DNA of 64,000 bases from Cellulomonas uda (GCF_006538705.1 NZ_BJLP01000010.1:1-64000); one strand, 5' to 3'. Counted from the first letter of the stretch, positions 1-11,105 are shown. The notes: a model not told the origin generated them from the sequence alone. A program made the numbers and translations.

Positions 1-686
1 GGGTGCGCGAGCCGGCACAGCGCGGAGTCGTCCCACGCGAGCAGCGAGAGCCGCTCGGGGACCGGTACGCCCATCTCGCCCGCGACCTGGAGGCCGGCGA
101 CGGCCATCACGTCGTTGTCGTACACGATCGCCGACGGCGGGGAGCCGCGGCCCAGCAGCGAGCGCGTAGCGCGCGTACCGGACTCCTCGAGGTAGTCGCC
201 CTCGACCACGACCCCCTGCACGCCGAGCCGCTCGCACTCCGCGACGAAGGCGTCGGTGCGCGCCTGCGTGTGGGCGAGCGTCGCGGGACCGGACACGCGC
301 GCGAGCCGCTCGTGCCCGAGGGCCGCGAGGTGCGCGACGGCGTCACGCATCGCGCGCGCGTTGTCGATCCACACGTGGGAGAACGGCAGGTCGCGCGTCG
401 GCCCACCGACGACCACCGTCGGGATGCCCAGCTCGGCGAGCACCTCGAGGCGCTGGTCGACGAGCGCCACGTTGACGACGACGACCGCGTCCACCCCGCC
501 CGACGCCCAGCGTCGGTACGCGGCGATCTCCGCCTCGTGGTCCGGCACGACGTGCAGCAGCAGCGAACGGCCCTCCGTCGACAGCCGTTCCTCGATGCCC
601 GAGATGAGCTCGGCGAAGAACGGCTCGATGCCGAGCAGGCGCGCAGGCCGCGCCAGCACGAGCCCGACGGCGTCCGCGTGCGTCAC
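1..686 (-). CDS. LacI-type sugar-binding-domain protein lacking the HTH (3' end outside window)
   Basis: About 228 codons read leftward and run off the window edge. The translation begins VTHADAVGLVLARPARLLG and enters the LacI/periplasmic-binding fold at once: an FFAELISGIEERL segment, a Val-rich strand ending in VVGGP, then IDNARAM, GHERLARVSGP, IVYDNDVMAVAGLQ and a LSLLAWDDSAL segment. These are sensor-domain hallmarks of LacI-family regulators. The 50-60 residue HTH that normally precedes them is absent: only 59 bases separate this start from the stop of the beta-mannosidase upstream. The GTG start is supported by TAGGCT 7 bases upstream, a leaderless-type -10. It is last in the mannosidase/transporter operon, so it probably senses a related sugar. 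DNA binding is not expected from this polypeptide alone. The family call is firm; the function is uncertain. Confidence 0.75.
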   Translation of the reverse strand, partial: MTHADAVGLVLARPARLLGIEPFFAELISGIEERLSTEGRSLLLHVVPDHEAEIAAYRRWASGGVDAVVVVNVALVDQRLEVLAELGIPTVVVGGPTRDLPFSHVWIDNARAMRDAVAHLAALGHERLARVSGPATLAHTQARTDAFVAECERLGVQGVVVEGDYLEESGTRATRSLLGRGSPPSAIVYDNDVMAVAGLQVAGEMGVPVPERLSLLAWDDSALCRLAH

Positions 687-745
687 GGTCGAGAGCCTAG
701 CGGCGGGCACCGGCCCGACCGGGGCCGGCGGCGCCGTGCCGGCCC

Positions 746-3301
746 TCAGCGTCCGGCGGCGGGGGCACCGGACGCCACCGCCGGACGGGCCGCGCGGACG
801 ACGACGTCGTTGGCGCTGCGCAGCACGGGCGGCGAGGTCAGCGCGTCGGGGTCGAGCACCGCGTCCGTGCGGACGTGGAACGTGACGCTCGCGCCCGCGG
901 GGAGGTCGACGAGCGCGTCGTCGACCGTCGCCGCCGGGTCGAGCCGGTCCACGAGCACCGTCACGTCGCGCGCGAGCGAGCGCGCGGTGACCGTGACCGC
1001 GTACCCGCCGGGCACGGGCGTGGCGCTCGCGGACAGCGGGTCGGGGTCGAGGTCGAGCGCCACGTCCTCGGCGAGCAGGTGCACGCTCGACGCGTCGTCG
1101 AGCCGCACGACGAGCGCCTCACGCGCGACGTCCTGCGGGCGCGCGGCGTCGTCGGGCAGCGGCAGGATGCGCACCTCGCGCGGCGGCACGTCGACCGCGA
1201 GGGTCGCGGACGCGCGCTCGTCGCCGTCGAACGTCTGCCGCGAGACCGCCAGCCGCCCGGTCCACGCGTCCGCCGTGTCGTTGACCACCGCGACCACGGG
1301 GGCGCCGTCGCGCTCCTGCACGGTGAGCAGACGCGGCGCGTTGGCGTGCCGCAGCGCCCACCACAGCGGCTTGACGCGCTCGTCGCCGTCGACGGCGGCC
1401 CACGACGTCACGGGCCAGCAGTCGTTGAGCTGCCACACGACCGACCCGGCGGTGCGCGGCCACCACGAGCGGTGGTGCGTCGTGGCGTACGCGACCGCGC
1501 GCGCCTGGTTGAGCTGCGTCGCCCAGTGCCAGTCCGCGAACGCGTCGGGGACGCCCAGGTGCGGCGCGAGGCCGCGGTCGAGCTTGCCGTTGCCGTCCTC
1601 CGCCTTCTGGTGCGCCAGGAACGTGGGGTGCTCCTTGTCGACGACGAGCGCGCCGTGCTCGTCGCGCACCGCGCGCTCGAGCGTCGCCCACGTGGGCGGG
1701 CCCTGGAAGCCGAACTCCGAGCAGAACCGCGGCACGTCGTCGCGGTAGTGCGTGTAGTCGACGCGGTTCCACACCTCCCACTGGTGGTGCGTGCCGTGGT
1801 CCGGGTCGCACGGGTGCACCACGTCGGGCGCGAAGCCGGGGGAGTACGGGCTGTTGTCCGCGTACGGACGTGCCGGGTCGAGCTCGGCGACGAGCGCCGG
1901 GAACAGCTCCGTGGCGTACCGCAGGCCCCACGTGCGGCCGCCGAGCTCGTCCTTCCAGCCCCAGTCCTCGTGCCCCCAGAGGTTCTCGTTGCCGCCGTTC
2001 CACAGCACGAGGCTCGCGTGCGACGCGAGGCGCACGACGTTCTCGCGCGCCTCGGCCTCGATCTCCTCGAGCAGCGGGGACTCCTCCGGGTACGCCGCGC
2101 ACGCGAGCAGGAAGTCCTGCCAGACGAGCACGCCACGCTCGTCGCACACGTCGTAGAAGTCGTCCGACTCGTAGATGCCGCCGCCCCACACCCGCAGCAG
2201 GTTGAGGTGCGCACCGAGCGCCTGGTCCACGCGGCGCTCGAGTCGCTCGCGCGTGATGCGCGTGAGCAGGTGGTCGTCGGGGATCCAGTTCGCGCCGCGC
2301 ACGAACACCGGACGGCCGTTCACGACGAGCGTGAACCGCGTGCCGTGCTCGTCGCGGCCGCGGTCGAGCCGCACGTCCCGGAAGCCCAGCCGCCGGTGCC
2401 AGCGGCCGAGCTCGCCGTGGTCGGCCGTCGTGAGGGTGACGCTCGCGTCGACGAGCGGCTGGTCGCCGTGGCCCACGGGCCACCAGACGGGCGCATTGGG
2501 GACCTCGACGACGAGCGTCGCCGTGCTCTCCCCGGGCGCGACCGGTGTGGTGACGACGACGTCCGCGACCTGCGCCCGCACCGTCAGCGGCGCGTCGCCG
2601 CCGGGCAGCCCGGAGCGTTCGACCGTGACGTGCAGCTCGGCCCGGCCGGTGCCGTCCGCGGCGAGCGTGACCACCGGCCGCACCTGCGCGAGCCGCGCGA
2701 CGCGCCACCGCTCGACGCGCACGGGCCGCCACAGGCCCGCGGTCTGCAGGTCCGGCCCCCAGTCCCAGCCGAACGAGCACGCCATCTTGCGCACCATGTT
2801 GAACGGCTGCGGGTACGCGAGGGGTCGGTGCCCCAGGCGGGCCTCCTCGGCCTCGGCGTGGTGCAGGGCCGAGGCGAGGTCGACCCGCAGCGTCGTGCCG
2901 GCGCGGCCGACCAGCGCGCGCACGTCGAACCGGTAGGAGCGGTGCTGGTTGGCGGTGCGGCCGAGCACGTGGGCGTCGCCCGCGACGACGAGCGAGGTCG
3001 TCGCGACCGTGTCGATGCCGTCGAACGCGAGGTCGACGCGCTCGTCGTGCGCGGCCGCGGGCTCGTCGAGCGGGCGCTCGTAGCGCCAGTCGACGTGCCG
3101 CATCCACGCGAGCGCCTCCTCGTTCCGGTCGAGGTACGGGTCCGGGATCAGGCCCGCGTCGAGCAGCGCCGTGTGGCTGGTGCCGGGGACGGCGGCGGGG
3201 ACGCCCGCGGCCAGGGCGGCCGCCAGCGCCGGGTCGAGGTCGCCGGGCGTGCCCGCCGTGGCGGTCAGCAGCCAGCCGTCGGCGAGGTCGGTGAAGGTCA
3301 T
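746..3301 (-). CDS. GH2 beta-mannosidase
   Basis: An 851-residue cytoplasmic glycoside hydrolase family 2 enzyme with no signal peptide, expected to remove beta-linked mannose from the non-reducing end of imported manno-oligosaccharides. The acid/base is E439 in the WNGGNENLWG motif and the nucleophile is E529 in CSEFGFQGPP; both contexts are typical of beta-mannosidases rather than beta-galactosidases. The N-terminal jelly-roll contains the usual SFGWDWGP segment. The start ATG at 3301 gives MTFTDLADGW; longer in-frame extensions would run into the permease gene. It sits 53 bases downstream of the second permease of a sugar importer and appears to belong to that operon. Length matches the family (about 820-900). 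Activity on related beta-glycosides cannot be excluded. Confidence 0.9.
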   Translation of the reverse strand: MTFTDLADGWLLTATAGTPGDLDPALAAALAAGVPAAVPGTSHTALLDAGLIPDPYLDRNEEALAWMRHVDWRYERPLDEPAAAHDERVDLAFDGIDTVATTSLVVAGDAHVLGRTANQHRSYRFDVRALVGRAGTTLRVDLASALHHAEAEEARLGHRPLAYPQPFNMVRKMACSFGWDWGPDLQTAGLWRPVRVERWRVARLAQVRPVVTLAADGTGRAELHVTVERSGLPGGDAPLTVRAQVADVVVTTPVAPGESTATLVVEVPNAPVWWPVGHGDQPLVDASVTLTTADHGELGRWHRRLGFRDVRLDRGRDEHGTRFTLVVNGRPVFVRGANWIPDDHLLTRITRERLERRVDQALGAHLNLLRVWGGGIYESDDFYDVCDERGVLVWQDFLLACAAYPEESPLLEEIEAEARENVVRLASHASLVLWNGGNENLWGHEDWGWKDELGGRTWGLRYATELFPALVAELDPARPYADNSPYSPGFAPDVVHPCDPDHGTHHQWEVWNRVDYTHYRDDVPRFCSEFGFQGPPTWATLERAVRDEHGALVVDKEHPTFLAHQKAEDGNGKLDRGLAPHLGVPDAFADWHWATQLNQARAVAYATTHHRSWWPRTAGSVVWQLNDCWPVTSWAAVDGDERVKPLWWALRHANAPRLLTVQERDGAPVVAVVNDTADAWTGRLAVSRQTFDGDERASATLAVDVPPREVRILPLPDDAARPQDVAREALVVRLDDASSVHLLAEDVALDLDPDPLSASATPVPGGYAVTVTARSLARDVTVLVDRLDPAATVDDALVDLPAGASVTFHVRTDAVLDPDALTSPPVLRSANDVVVRAARPAVASGAPAAGR

Positions 3302-3354
3302 GAGTGTGCTCCGGGTGGTACGCGGTGAGCGGGTCCAGGTCTCGTCGTCGCGGG

Positions 3355-4191
3355 CTACTTGGTCGCTCCCGAGGTGAAGCCGTTGTAGATGAACCGCTGC
3401 AGGAACAGGAACAGGACGAGGATCGGCACGATCGTGATGACGACGCCCGCGCAGATGACCTCCCACTGCGAGCCGAATGGTCCCTTGAACGCGAACAGTG
3501 CGGTCGAGATGGGGCGCTTCTCGGGGTCGGTGATGTACAGGAACGGCAGGAAGAACTCGTTGTAGATCCCGATCCCCTTGATGATGACGACCGTCGCGAT
3601 CGCCGGCTTGAGGTTGGGCAGGATGATCCGGAAGAAGATGCGCAGGTGGCCCGCGCCGTCGATCGTCGCGGCCTCGTCGAGCGAGCGCGGGATGCTCCGC
3701 ACGAACTGCAGGAAGATGTAGATCGAGATGATGTCCGTGCCCATGAACAGCAGGATCAGCGCGGCCTGGCTGTCGTAGAGGCCGAGCCAGTTGATGATCT
3801 GGAACGTCGCGACCTGCGTGGTCACGCCCGGGACGAGCGTCGCGAGCAGGAACAGGTTGAGCACGCCGCGGCGGCCGACGAACCGGAACCGGTCGAGCGC
3901 GTACGCGGTCGCCGCGCCGATGAGGATGGTCCCGACGATCGCCACCGCGAAGATCAGCACGGTGTTGACGAAGCCGCGGGCCATGCCGCCGCGTGTGAAC
4001 GCGGTCGCGTAGTTGGACAGGTCGGTCCAGCTCTCGGGGGCCGTGAACGGGCCGGTCGCGAGGAACTCCTGGTTGGTCTTGAACGAGCCCATGACGATCA
4101 GCACGAGCGGCAGGAGCATCACGAGGGCCGCGAGCACCAGGGACACGTACTTCGCGGTGCTCGCGAGGCCGGCGGTGAGGGTACGGGTCAT
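3355..4191 (-). CDS. Carbohydrate ABC transporter permease, MalG type
   Basis: A 278-residue inner-membrane permease with about six hydrophobic helices (first near residues 12-35, last near 245-270). The cytoplasmic EAA loop reads SLDEAATIDGAGHLRIFFRIILP, which contacts the ATPase in CUT1 importers. It ends in the short charged tail typical of MalG-like subunits. The ATG overlaps the stop of the upstream permease (ATGA at 4188-4191), indicating translational coupling. It pairs with that permease to import an oligosaccharide, probably manno-oligosaccharide given the downstream GH2 enzyme. No ATPase gene is present in the locus. Confidence 0.9.
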   Translation of the reverse strand: MTRTLTAGLASTAKYVSLVLAALVMLLPLVLIVMGSFKTNQEFLATGPFTAPESWTDLSNYATAFTRGGMARGFVNTVLIFAVAIVGTILIGAATAYALDRFRFVGRRGVLNLFLLATLVPGVTTQVATFQIINWLGLYDSQAALILLFMGTDIISIYIFLQFVRSIPRSLDEAATIDGAGHLRIFFRIILPNLKPAIATVVIIKGIGIYNEFFLPFLYITDPEKRPISTALFAFKGPFGSQWEVICAGVVITIVPILVLFLFLQRFIYNGFTSGATK

Positions 4192-5159
4192 GTGAGGTCC
4201 ACCTCGTCGTCGGGGAGCACCTTGCGCTGGACCCACGTGACGACCAGCACGACGAGCAGCAGGACGACCGCCATCGCGGACGCGAGGCCCACCATGTTGC
4301 GGTTGAACGCCATCCACACCGTGCGCATCACGAACGTCTCCGTGCCGTTGCCGCCGTCGGTCATCACCTTCGGGATCTCGAACACGGACAGCGAGCCCGA
4401 GATCGCGAGGATCAGGGACAGGCCGACGATCGGCCGGATGGACGGCAGGATGATGTACCAGAACTCGTGCCAGCGGCTCGCGCCGTCGATCTCCGCGGCC
4501 TCGTAGACCTCGGCGTTGATCGACTGGATGGCGCCCAGGAACATCACGAAGTTCAGCCCCATGTACCGCCACACCGACACGCTCGCGAGCGTCGCGTTCG
4601 CGATGTCCGGGTCACCCGTCCACTGGTGGACGAGCGACTCCAGGCCGAGCGACATCAGCACCGTGTCGAGCCCGCCCTCGGGGCGCAGGAAGTTGAGGAA
4701 GATCAGGCCGATCGCGACGCCGTTGATGAGGTACGGGAAGAACAGGATGCCCTTCCACAGGTTCTTGAACCGGATCCGGAACGACAGGATCGTCGCGAAG
4801 TACAGCGCGAGCACCATCTGCACGAACGACGCCGCGAAGTAGTACAGGGACACGTAGAACACGTGCAGGTTCTCGGGGTCCGTGAACACCTCGGTGTAGT
4901 TGTCGAACCCGACGAGCTCCTTGGTCTTGTCGAGCCCGTCCCAGTCGGTGAACGAGTACCAGACCATGTTCACGACCGGGACGTACGTCAGCAGCAGGAG
5001 CAGCGCCACCGGTACGAGCAGGAACAGGTAGGGCGTCGACCGGCGGCGCCGGCGCCGCCCGGGCGCGGCCGCGCCGCCCGGGGAGGAGCTCCCGGGGGCG
5101 CGGCCGGCTACGGCGGCCGCCGTCGTCGGGCCCTGCAGGCCCGTGTCAGCGGTGGTCAC
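4188..5159 (-). CDS. Carbohydrate ABC transporter permease, MalF type
   Basis: A 323-residue membrane subunit. After about 45 variable Ala/Gly/Pro/Arg residues, a first helix (STPYLFLLVPVALLLLL) leads into a periplasmic loop and five more helices. The EAA motif is EVYEAAEIDGASRWHEFWYIILP, characteristic of CUT1 permeases. The GTG at 5159 was chosen because it lies 11 bases after the binding-protein stop; an in-frame upstream ATG at 5204 would overlap that gene. It forms a heterodimer with the next permease. The substrate can only be inferred from the linked beta-mannosidase. Confidence 0.9.
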   Translation of the reverse strand: MTTADTGLQGPTTAAAVAGRAPGSSSPGGAAAPGRRRRRRSTPYLFLLVPVALLLLLTYVPVVNMVWYSFTDWDGLDKTKELVGFDNYTEVFTDPENLHVFYVSLYYFAASFVQMVLALYFATILSFRIRFKNLWKGILFFPYLINGVAIGLIFLNFLRPEGGLDTVLMSLGLESLVHQWTGDPDIANATLASVSVWRYMGLNFVMFLGAIQSINAEVYEAAEIDGASRWHEFWYIILPSIRPIVGLSLILAISGSLSVFEIPKVMTDGGNGTETFVMRTVWMAFNRNMVGLASAMAVVLLLVVLVVTWVQRKVLPDDEVDLT

Positions 5160-5170
5160 GGGGCGGGTCC

Positions 5171-6508
5171 TCAGGCGCCGGCCTCCGCGCGGCCCTCGGC
5201 CCACGCGGCGTTGAGGTCGTCGAACACCTGCTGCTTGGTGCGTGCGCCCGAGCGGGCGTCGTCGACGATCTTCTGGCGGTACTTCGGGTCGGTCGTCACG
5301 ATGCCGGACGCCGTGTCGATGTCCGCGAAGAGCGACTCCTTGCCCTCCGGCGCCGGGTTCATGGTGATGAGCTCGACCTCGTCGACGAAGTCCTGGAGGG
5401 CCGCGGGCACCGTCCCGTCGATCATGGGCGACAGGCCCACCTGCGACTCCGAGAAGCCCGACTCGTGGTTGAACCAGTCGATCCAGGCGCGGGCCGTGAC
5501 CTTGTTCTTCGAGTGCACGTTGATGCCGAGGTTGTAGTCACCGCCCGCCACCGCGTGGAACTTCCCGTCGACCTGCGCGGGGAACGGCATGTAGCCGATG
5601 TCGTCGGCGCTCGCCCCGGCGGCCTCCGCCGCGGCCTGCATCTGCGGGATCGCCCACGAGCCGAGCACCATGGTCGCGACCTCGCCCGTGCCGAGGAGCT
5701 GCTTGGACTGCTCCCAGTTGGTGGTCGTCGGGTCCGCCTCCGTCAGGCCCTGGGCGACGACGTCGTAGATCAGCCCGTCGATCACCCCCGAGTCGGACTC
5801 GTCGGTCCACGGCGTGTCGGTCTGCGTCATCTCGTTGACGTAGTCCGGGTTCGCGGTGACCGCGCCGCGCGCGCCGTCCCACTGCGTCAGCGGCCAGCTG
5901 TCCTTGTAGTTGGTGTACAGCGGCGCGACCTTGATGCCCTTGTCCTTGATCGCCTGCAAGTCGGCGAGGAACTCCTGCGTCGTCGTCGGGAAGTCGGTGA
6001 CGCCGGCCGCCTCCCAGACCTTCGTGTTGTAGACGATGCCCTGGACGTTGCCCACGACCGGGATGCCGTAGGACCTCCCCTCGAACGTCTTGTCGGCGAT
6101 CCAGCGGTACTCCTTCGACAGCTCGTCGAAGTCGCCGAGGGGCTCGAAGAAGTCGCCCAGCTGGTCGGGGGTCACCGAGCCGGGGATCGCGAGCACGTCG
6201 CCGTAGCTGTCGGTGTTCATGCGCGTCTTCACCTCGCCCTCGTAGTCGGTGATGCCCTCGATCTTCACGTCCGTGACGTCGGGGTACTTCGCCTTGAACT
6301 GCGTGACGTACTCGTCGAACGTGCCGTCCTCGACGAGGTCCGTGCGCCAGGTGAGCACCGTGATGGCGCCGGAGGGGGTCGCGTCCGCGTCGGGCGTCGA
6401 GTCGCCGGGGGGGTCGTCGGAGCCCCCGGAGCACGCCGCGGTGAGGGCCAGGACGGTGCTCGCGGCCGCGAGGCCCAGCAGCCGGCGCCGTCGGTGGTGA
6501 GGGAACAT
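5171..6508 (-). CDS. Extracellular sugar-binding lipoprotein of an ABC importer
   Basis: A 445-residue family 1 solute-binding protein. The N-terminus has four Arg, a hydrophobic stretch and a lipobox ending TAAC, giving lipidated Cys26, followed by a Gly/Asp/Pro-rich linker. The mature part starts ITVLTWRTDL and has MalE-like segments (YGIPVVGNVQGIVYNTKVWEAAG; GDYNLGINVHSKN). An AGAGGA Shine-Dalgarno lies just upstream of the ATG. It is first in the operon and is preceded by a clear promoter at 6606-6634. It should capture oligosaccharides outside the cell for the two permeases that follow; mannose-containing ligands are inferred from the GH2 gene. Confidence 0.9.
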   Translation of the reverse strand: MFPHHRRRRLLGLAAASTVLALTAACSGGSDDPPGDSTPDADATPSGAITVLTWRTDLVEDGTFDEYVTQFKAKYPDVTDVKIEGITDYEGEVKTRMNTDSYGDVLAIPGSVTPDQLGDFFEPLGDFDELSKEYRWIADKTFEGRSYGIPVVGNVQGIVYNTKVWEAAGVTDFPTTTQEFLADLQAIKDKGIKVAPLYTNYKDSWPLTQWDGARGAVTANPDYVNEMTQTDTPWTDESDSGVIDGLIYDVVAQGLTEADPTTTNWEQSKQLLGTGEVATMVLGSWAIPQMQAAAEAAGASADDIGYMPFPAQVDGKFHAVAGGDYNLGINVHSKNKVTARAWIDWFNHESGFSESQVGLSPMIDGTVPAALQDFVDEVELITMNPAPEGKESLFADIDTASGIVTTDPKYRQKIVDDARSGARTKQQVFDDLNAAWAEGRAEAGA

Positions 6509-6605
6509 CGGTGATCCTCTCGTCGTCCCGGCACGTCGGCGTGCCGGCCGTGGGTGGAGGGCATCGTCGCCCAAACGGGACCTTCCGACCCCGCTCCGGG
6601 TGACA

Positions 6606-6634
6606 TTCTTAGACCGGTGAACAAAGTAAGTCAA
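6606..6634 (-). promoter_or_regulatory. Promoter of the mannosidase/ABC operon
   Basis: On the minus strand TTGACT is followed after 17 bases by TAAGAA(T), a good match to an actinobacterial SigA promoter in otherwise very GC-rich DNA. The spacer contains ACTTTGTT (complement of AACAAAGT at 6620-6627). A repressor bound there would block polymerase. The predicted transcript has a leader of about 90 bases before the ATG at 6508. Confidence 0.6.
6620..6627. promoter_or_regulatory. Candidate ROK operator core AACAAAGT
   Basis: The octamer AACAAAGT lies inside the spacer of the operon promoter and in the intergenic region shared with the divergent ROK gene. The same octamer recurs at 13419-13426 at the promoter of the sugar isomerase gene. 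In DNA this GC-rich it is rare by chance. Assignment to the ROK protein is inference. Confidence 0.4.
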
Positions 6635-6722
6635 CGCGCCGGGTGCGGTCCCGGACGGTGGTGGCCGGATCGTTACCATGGGCCGCGGACCCGGCCGTGA
6701 GCCGGGCGACGACAGGAGGGTC

Positions 6723-7961
6723 GTGAGCAGCACCCAGGAGGGCATCGGCGCCGCGCACGCGAGCAGCAGGTCCGCGATCCTCGACCTGATCCGCGCCGCG
6801 GGCACCGTCTCGCGCGTCGAGCTCACCCGGGTCTCCGGGCTCACGGGGGCCACCGTCTCGACGGTCGTGCGCCGCCTCATCGACGACGGCCTCGTCGTCG
6901 AGGTCGGGCGCGCCGAGTCGACCGGCGGCAAGCCACGCATGCTGCTCGAGCTCGACCCCTACGCGCGGTTCGCCGTCGGCGTGCACCTCGACCACGCGGG
7001 CATCACCTACGTGATCGCCAACCTCGGCGGGTCCGTCGTCGCCCGCTGGCGGCGCCCCGGCGCCGGGTCCGACGACCCCCGCGAGGTCGTCGCGCGCATC
7101 GCCGCCGAGATCCGCGCGACCGTCGCGCGCACGGGCGTCGCCCCCGAGCGCATCCTCGGCCTCGGCGTCGTCTCACCCGGGCCCATCGCCGCGTCCACCG
7201 GCATGACGCTCACCCCGCCCGTCATGCAGGCCTGGACCGAGTTCCCGCTCGCCGCCGCGCTCGAGGAGGCCGTCGGGCTGCCCGTGCTGCTCGACAACGA
7301 CGCGACCGCCGCCGCGATCGGCGAGTACTGGTCCGGCGGCGTGCCCACGGGCAGCGCGTTCGCCGCGCTCTACATGGGCACCGGGATCGGCGCGGGCATC
7401 CTCGTCGACGGCACGGTGTACCGCGGGACCAGCTCCAACGCGGGCGAGGTGGGGCACATCTGCGTCGCGCTCGACGGCCCGGTGTGCTGGTGCGGCAGCG
7501 CGGGCTGCGTCGAGGCGCTCGCCGGGCCCGCGGCCGTCGTCGCGCAGGCGCGCGAGCAGGGCTTCGAGCTCGCCGGCCGCGGCGTGTCCGAGGACTTCGC
7601 GCAGATCGCCCGCGCCGCCGCACGCGGCGAGGCCGACGCCATGGCGCTGCTCGAGCGTTCCGCGCAGTACCTCGCGGTCGCGGCGCAGACCCTCGCGAAC
7701 GTGCTCGACCTCGCGCACGTGGTCCTCACCGGGCCGTCGTTCGCGATCGCCGGCTCGCTCTACCTGCCCGTGATCCAGGAGCGGCTCTCGCGGTCGTTCT
7801 TCGCACGCGGCAGCCACGGGGTGCGCGTCGCGATCTCGTCCCACGCACCCGAGGCCGCCGCGCTCGGCGCGGCCGCGCTCGTGCTGCAGGCCGAGCTCGC
7901 TCCCCGGCGGCGCGGCACGCGCATGGTGCTCGAGCCCGCCGAGGTCGTGGCCCCGGCCTGA
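6723..7961 (+). CDS. ROK-family transcriptional repressor
   Basis: A 412-residue ROK protein. An N-terminal winged HTH (residues about 14-70; SRVELTRVSGLTGATVSTVVRRLI) precedes a sugar-kinase-like domain with a GLGVVSPGPI segment, LDNDATAAAIGEYWSGG, a MGTGIGAGILVDG phosphate-loop-like segment and the ROK zinc motif CWCGSAGCVE. The start was set at GTG 6723 because AGGAGG lies at 6714-6719, although the 3-base spacing is short; an upstream in-frame ATG at 6678 has no ribosome site. It is divergent from the mannosidase/transporter operon, the usual position of a local repressor responding to an intracellular sugar. Whether it retains kinase activity cannot be decided here. Confidence 0.88.
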   Translation: MSSTQEGIGAAHASSRSAILDLIRAAGTVSRVELTRVSGLTGATVSTVVRRLIDDGLVVEVGRAESTGGKPRMLLELDPYARFAVGVHLDHAGITYVIANLGGSVVARWRRPGAGSDDPREVVARIAAEIRATVARTGVAPERILGLGVVSPGPIAASTGMTLTPPVMQAWTEFPLAAALEEAVGLPVLLDNDATAAAIGEYWSGGVPTGSAFAALYMGTGIGAGILVDGTVYRGTSSNAGEVGHICVALDGPVCWCGSAGCVEALAGPAAVVAQAREQGFELAGRGVSEDFAQIARAAARGEADAMALLERSAQYLAVAAQTLANVLDLAHVVLTGPSFAIAGSLYLPVIQERLSRSFFARGSHGVRVAISSHAPEAAALGAAALVLQAELAPRRRGTRMVLEPAEVVAPA

Positions 7962-7975
7962 CGGGCGGGGGACCG

Positions 7976-9292
7976 TCAGCCCGCGAGCCGGTCCAGGCCC
8001 GCCAGCGGGATGGGCAGCCAGGTCGGACGGTTGCGCGCCTCGTACACCGCCTCGTACAGCGTCTTGTCGAGCTCGAGCGCCCGGGTCAGGAGCGCGGCGT
8101 CCCCCGGCTCGAGCGACGACGGCGGCGACGCCTGCGCGTACCCCGCGAGCAGCGCCTCACGCGCCGCCGTGACCCAGCGCTGCGCGGCGTCGCCGGTCGC
8201 GCCGCCCACCGCGGCGGCGTAGTCGAACGAGCGCAGCAGCCCGGCCACGTCCCGCACCGCGAGGTCCGGGCGCGTGCGCGCCTCGAGCGGCGCGAGCGGC
8301 TCACCCTCGAAGTCGAGCACCAGCCAGCCGTGGGGGCCGTGCAGCACCTGCCCCAGGTGCAGGTCGCCGTGCACCCGCTGGCGCGGGGGCGTCGAGCGCA
8401 GGGCGCGCACCTCGTCCGCCGTGCGGACGACGCCCGCGTGGTACGGCTCCACCGCGGGCGTCGCGGCCCGGGCCCACGCGTACCGGTCGAGGAGCGCGCG
8501 CGCGAGCCGGTCGGGACCGTCCGGGTCCGCGACGGTCGGGAACGCGCTCGCGAGCGCCGCGTGCATGCGCGCCGTGGCCTCACCCAGGGCGTGCGCGTGC
8601 GCCGCGAACGGCGAGCCGCTGCCCGCGAGCTCGCACGCGAGCTCGAACCCGTCGCGCGCCCCCGCGACGAACGCCGCCGCGACCCCGAGGTACCCCGCAC
8701 CCACCTCGCCGGTCGCGACGTCCGGCCACCGCGCGCGCAGCCACGCGAGCGGAGCCGGCACACCGGTGTACCCCTGCTCGACCAGCGCGCGCGGCACCTC
8801 GACGTCCGGGTTCTCGCCGTGCTGGAGCGTCCGGACGACCTTGAGGATCGCGCGGCCCGGGTCGTCCGGTGCGCCGAGCACGACGGACGAGTTGGACTGC
8901 TCGCCCGTGATCGCCTGCACGTGCGTGAGGTCCACGTGCGCCGGTGCGCCACCCGGGCCGTCGGCGACCGCGAACCACGCGCGCAGGAACGCCGGGTGCG
9001 CCGCGCCGTCGAGCACCGTGCGACCGTCGCCCAGCGGCGCGCCCGCCTCGTCGTCGCCGGCCACGACGACCAGCGGGACCTGCAGGAGCGACCCGGTGCC
9101 CGCCGTGCGCGCCGCGACCAGGAGCACCCGCACGTCCGCCGCGCCCTGCGGGTCCACCAGCGGGACCACCGCGTGCACGGTGAGGTCGGCGGACGCGCCC
9201 TTGACGGGGAACCACCGCCGCCCTGGCAGGTCCGCGGCGATCGTCGCGAGCAGCCGCTGGTCGGCGGGCGTCGGGGCCTGTGCGGTCAGCAC
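7976..9292 (-). CDS. mak: Maltokinase
   Basis: A 438-residue kinase that phosphorylates maltose to maltose 1-phosphate with ATP, supplying GlgE. The N-terminal cap domain contains WFPVKGAS, and the kinase lobe has VHGDLHLGQVLHG (catalytic loop Asp) and WLVLDFEGEP (metal-binding Asp), as in Pep2/Mak proteins. The GTG start follows the treS stop by a single base, so the two are in one operon; in some actinobacteria Mak is fused to TreS, here it is separate. It is the last gene of the glgE-treS-mak set and is convergent with the ROK gene (14-base gap). Confidence 0.9.
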   Translation of the reverse strand: MLTAQAPTPADQRLLATIAADLPGRRWFPVKGASADLTVHAVVPLVDPQGAADVRVLLVAARTAGTGSLLQVPLVVVAGDDEAGAPLGDGRTVLDGAAHPAFLRAWFAVADGPGGAPAHVDLTHVQAITGEQSNSSVVLGAPDDPGRAILKVVRTLQHGENPDVEVPRALVEQGYTGVPAPLAWLRARWPDVATGEVGAGYLGVAAAFVAGARDGFELACELAGSGSPFAAHAHALGEATARMHAALASAFPTVADPDGPDRLARALLDRYAWARAATPAVEPYHAGVVRTADEVRALRSTPPRQRVHGDLHLGQVLHGPHGWLVLDFEGEPLAPLEARTRPDLAVRDVAGLLRSFDYAAAVGGATGDAAQRWVTAAREALLAGYAQASPPSSLEPGDAALLTRALELDKTLYEAVYEARNRPTWLPIPLAGLDRLAG

Positions 9293-9293
9293 G

Positions 9294-11101
<1,808 letters not shown>

Positions 11102-11105
<4 letters not shown>

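Noticed and set aside
3-3328. Long open frames on the plus strand opposite the LacI-like and mannosidase genes
   Set aside because: They are rich in Arg, Ala and His with no recognisable motifs and lie exactly opposite conserved genes. Very GC-rich DNA keeps antisense frames open.
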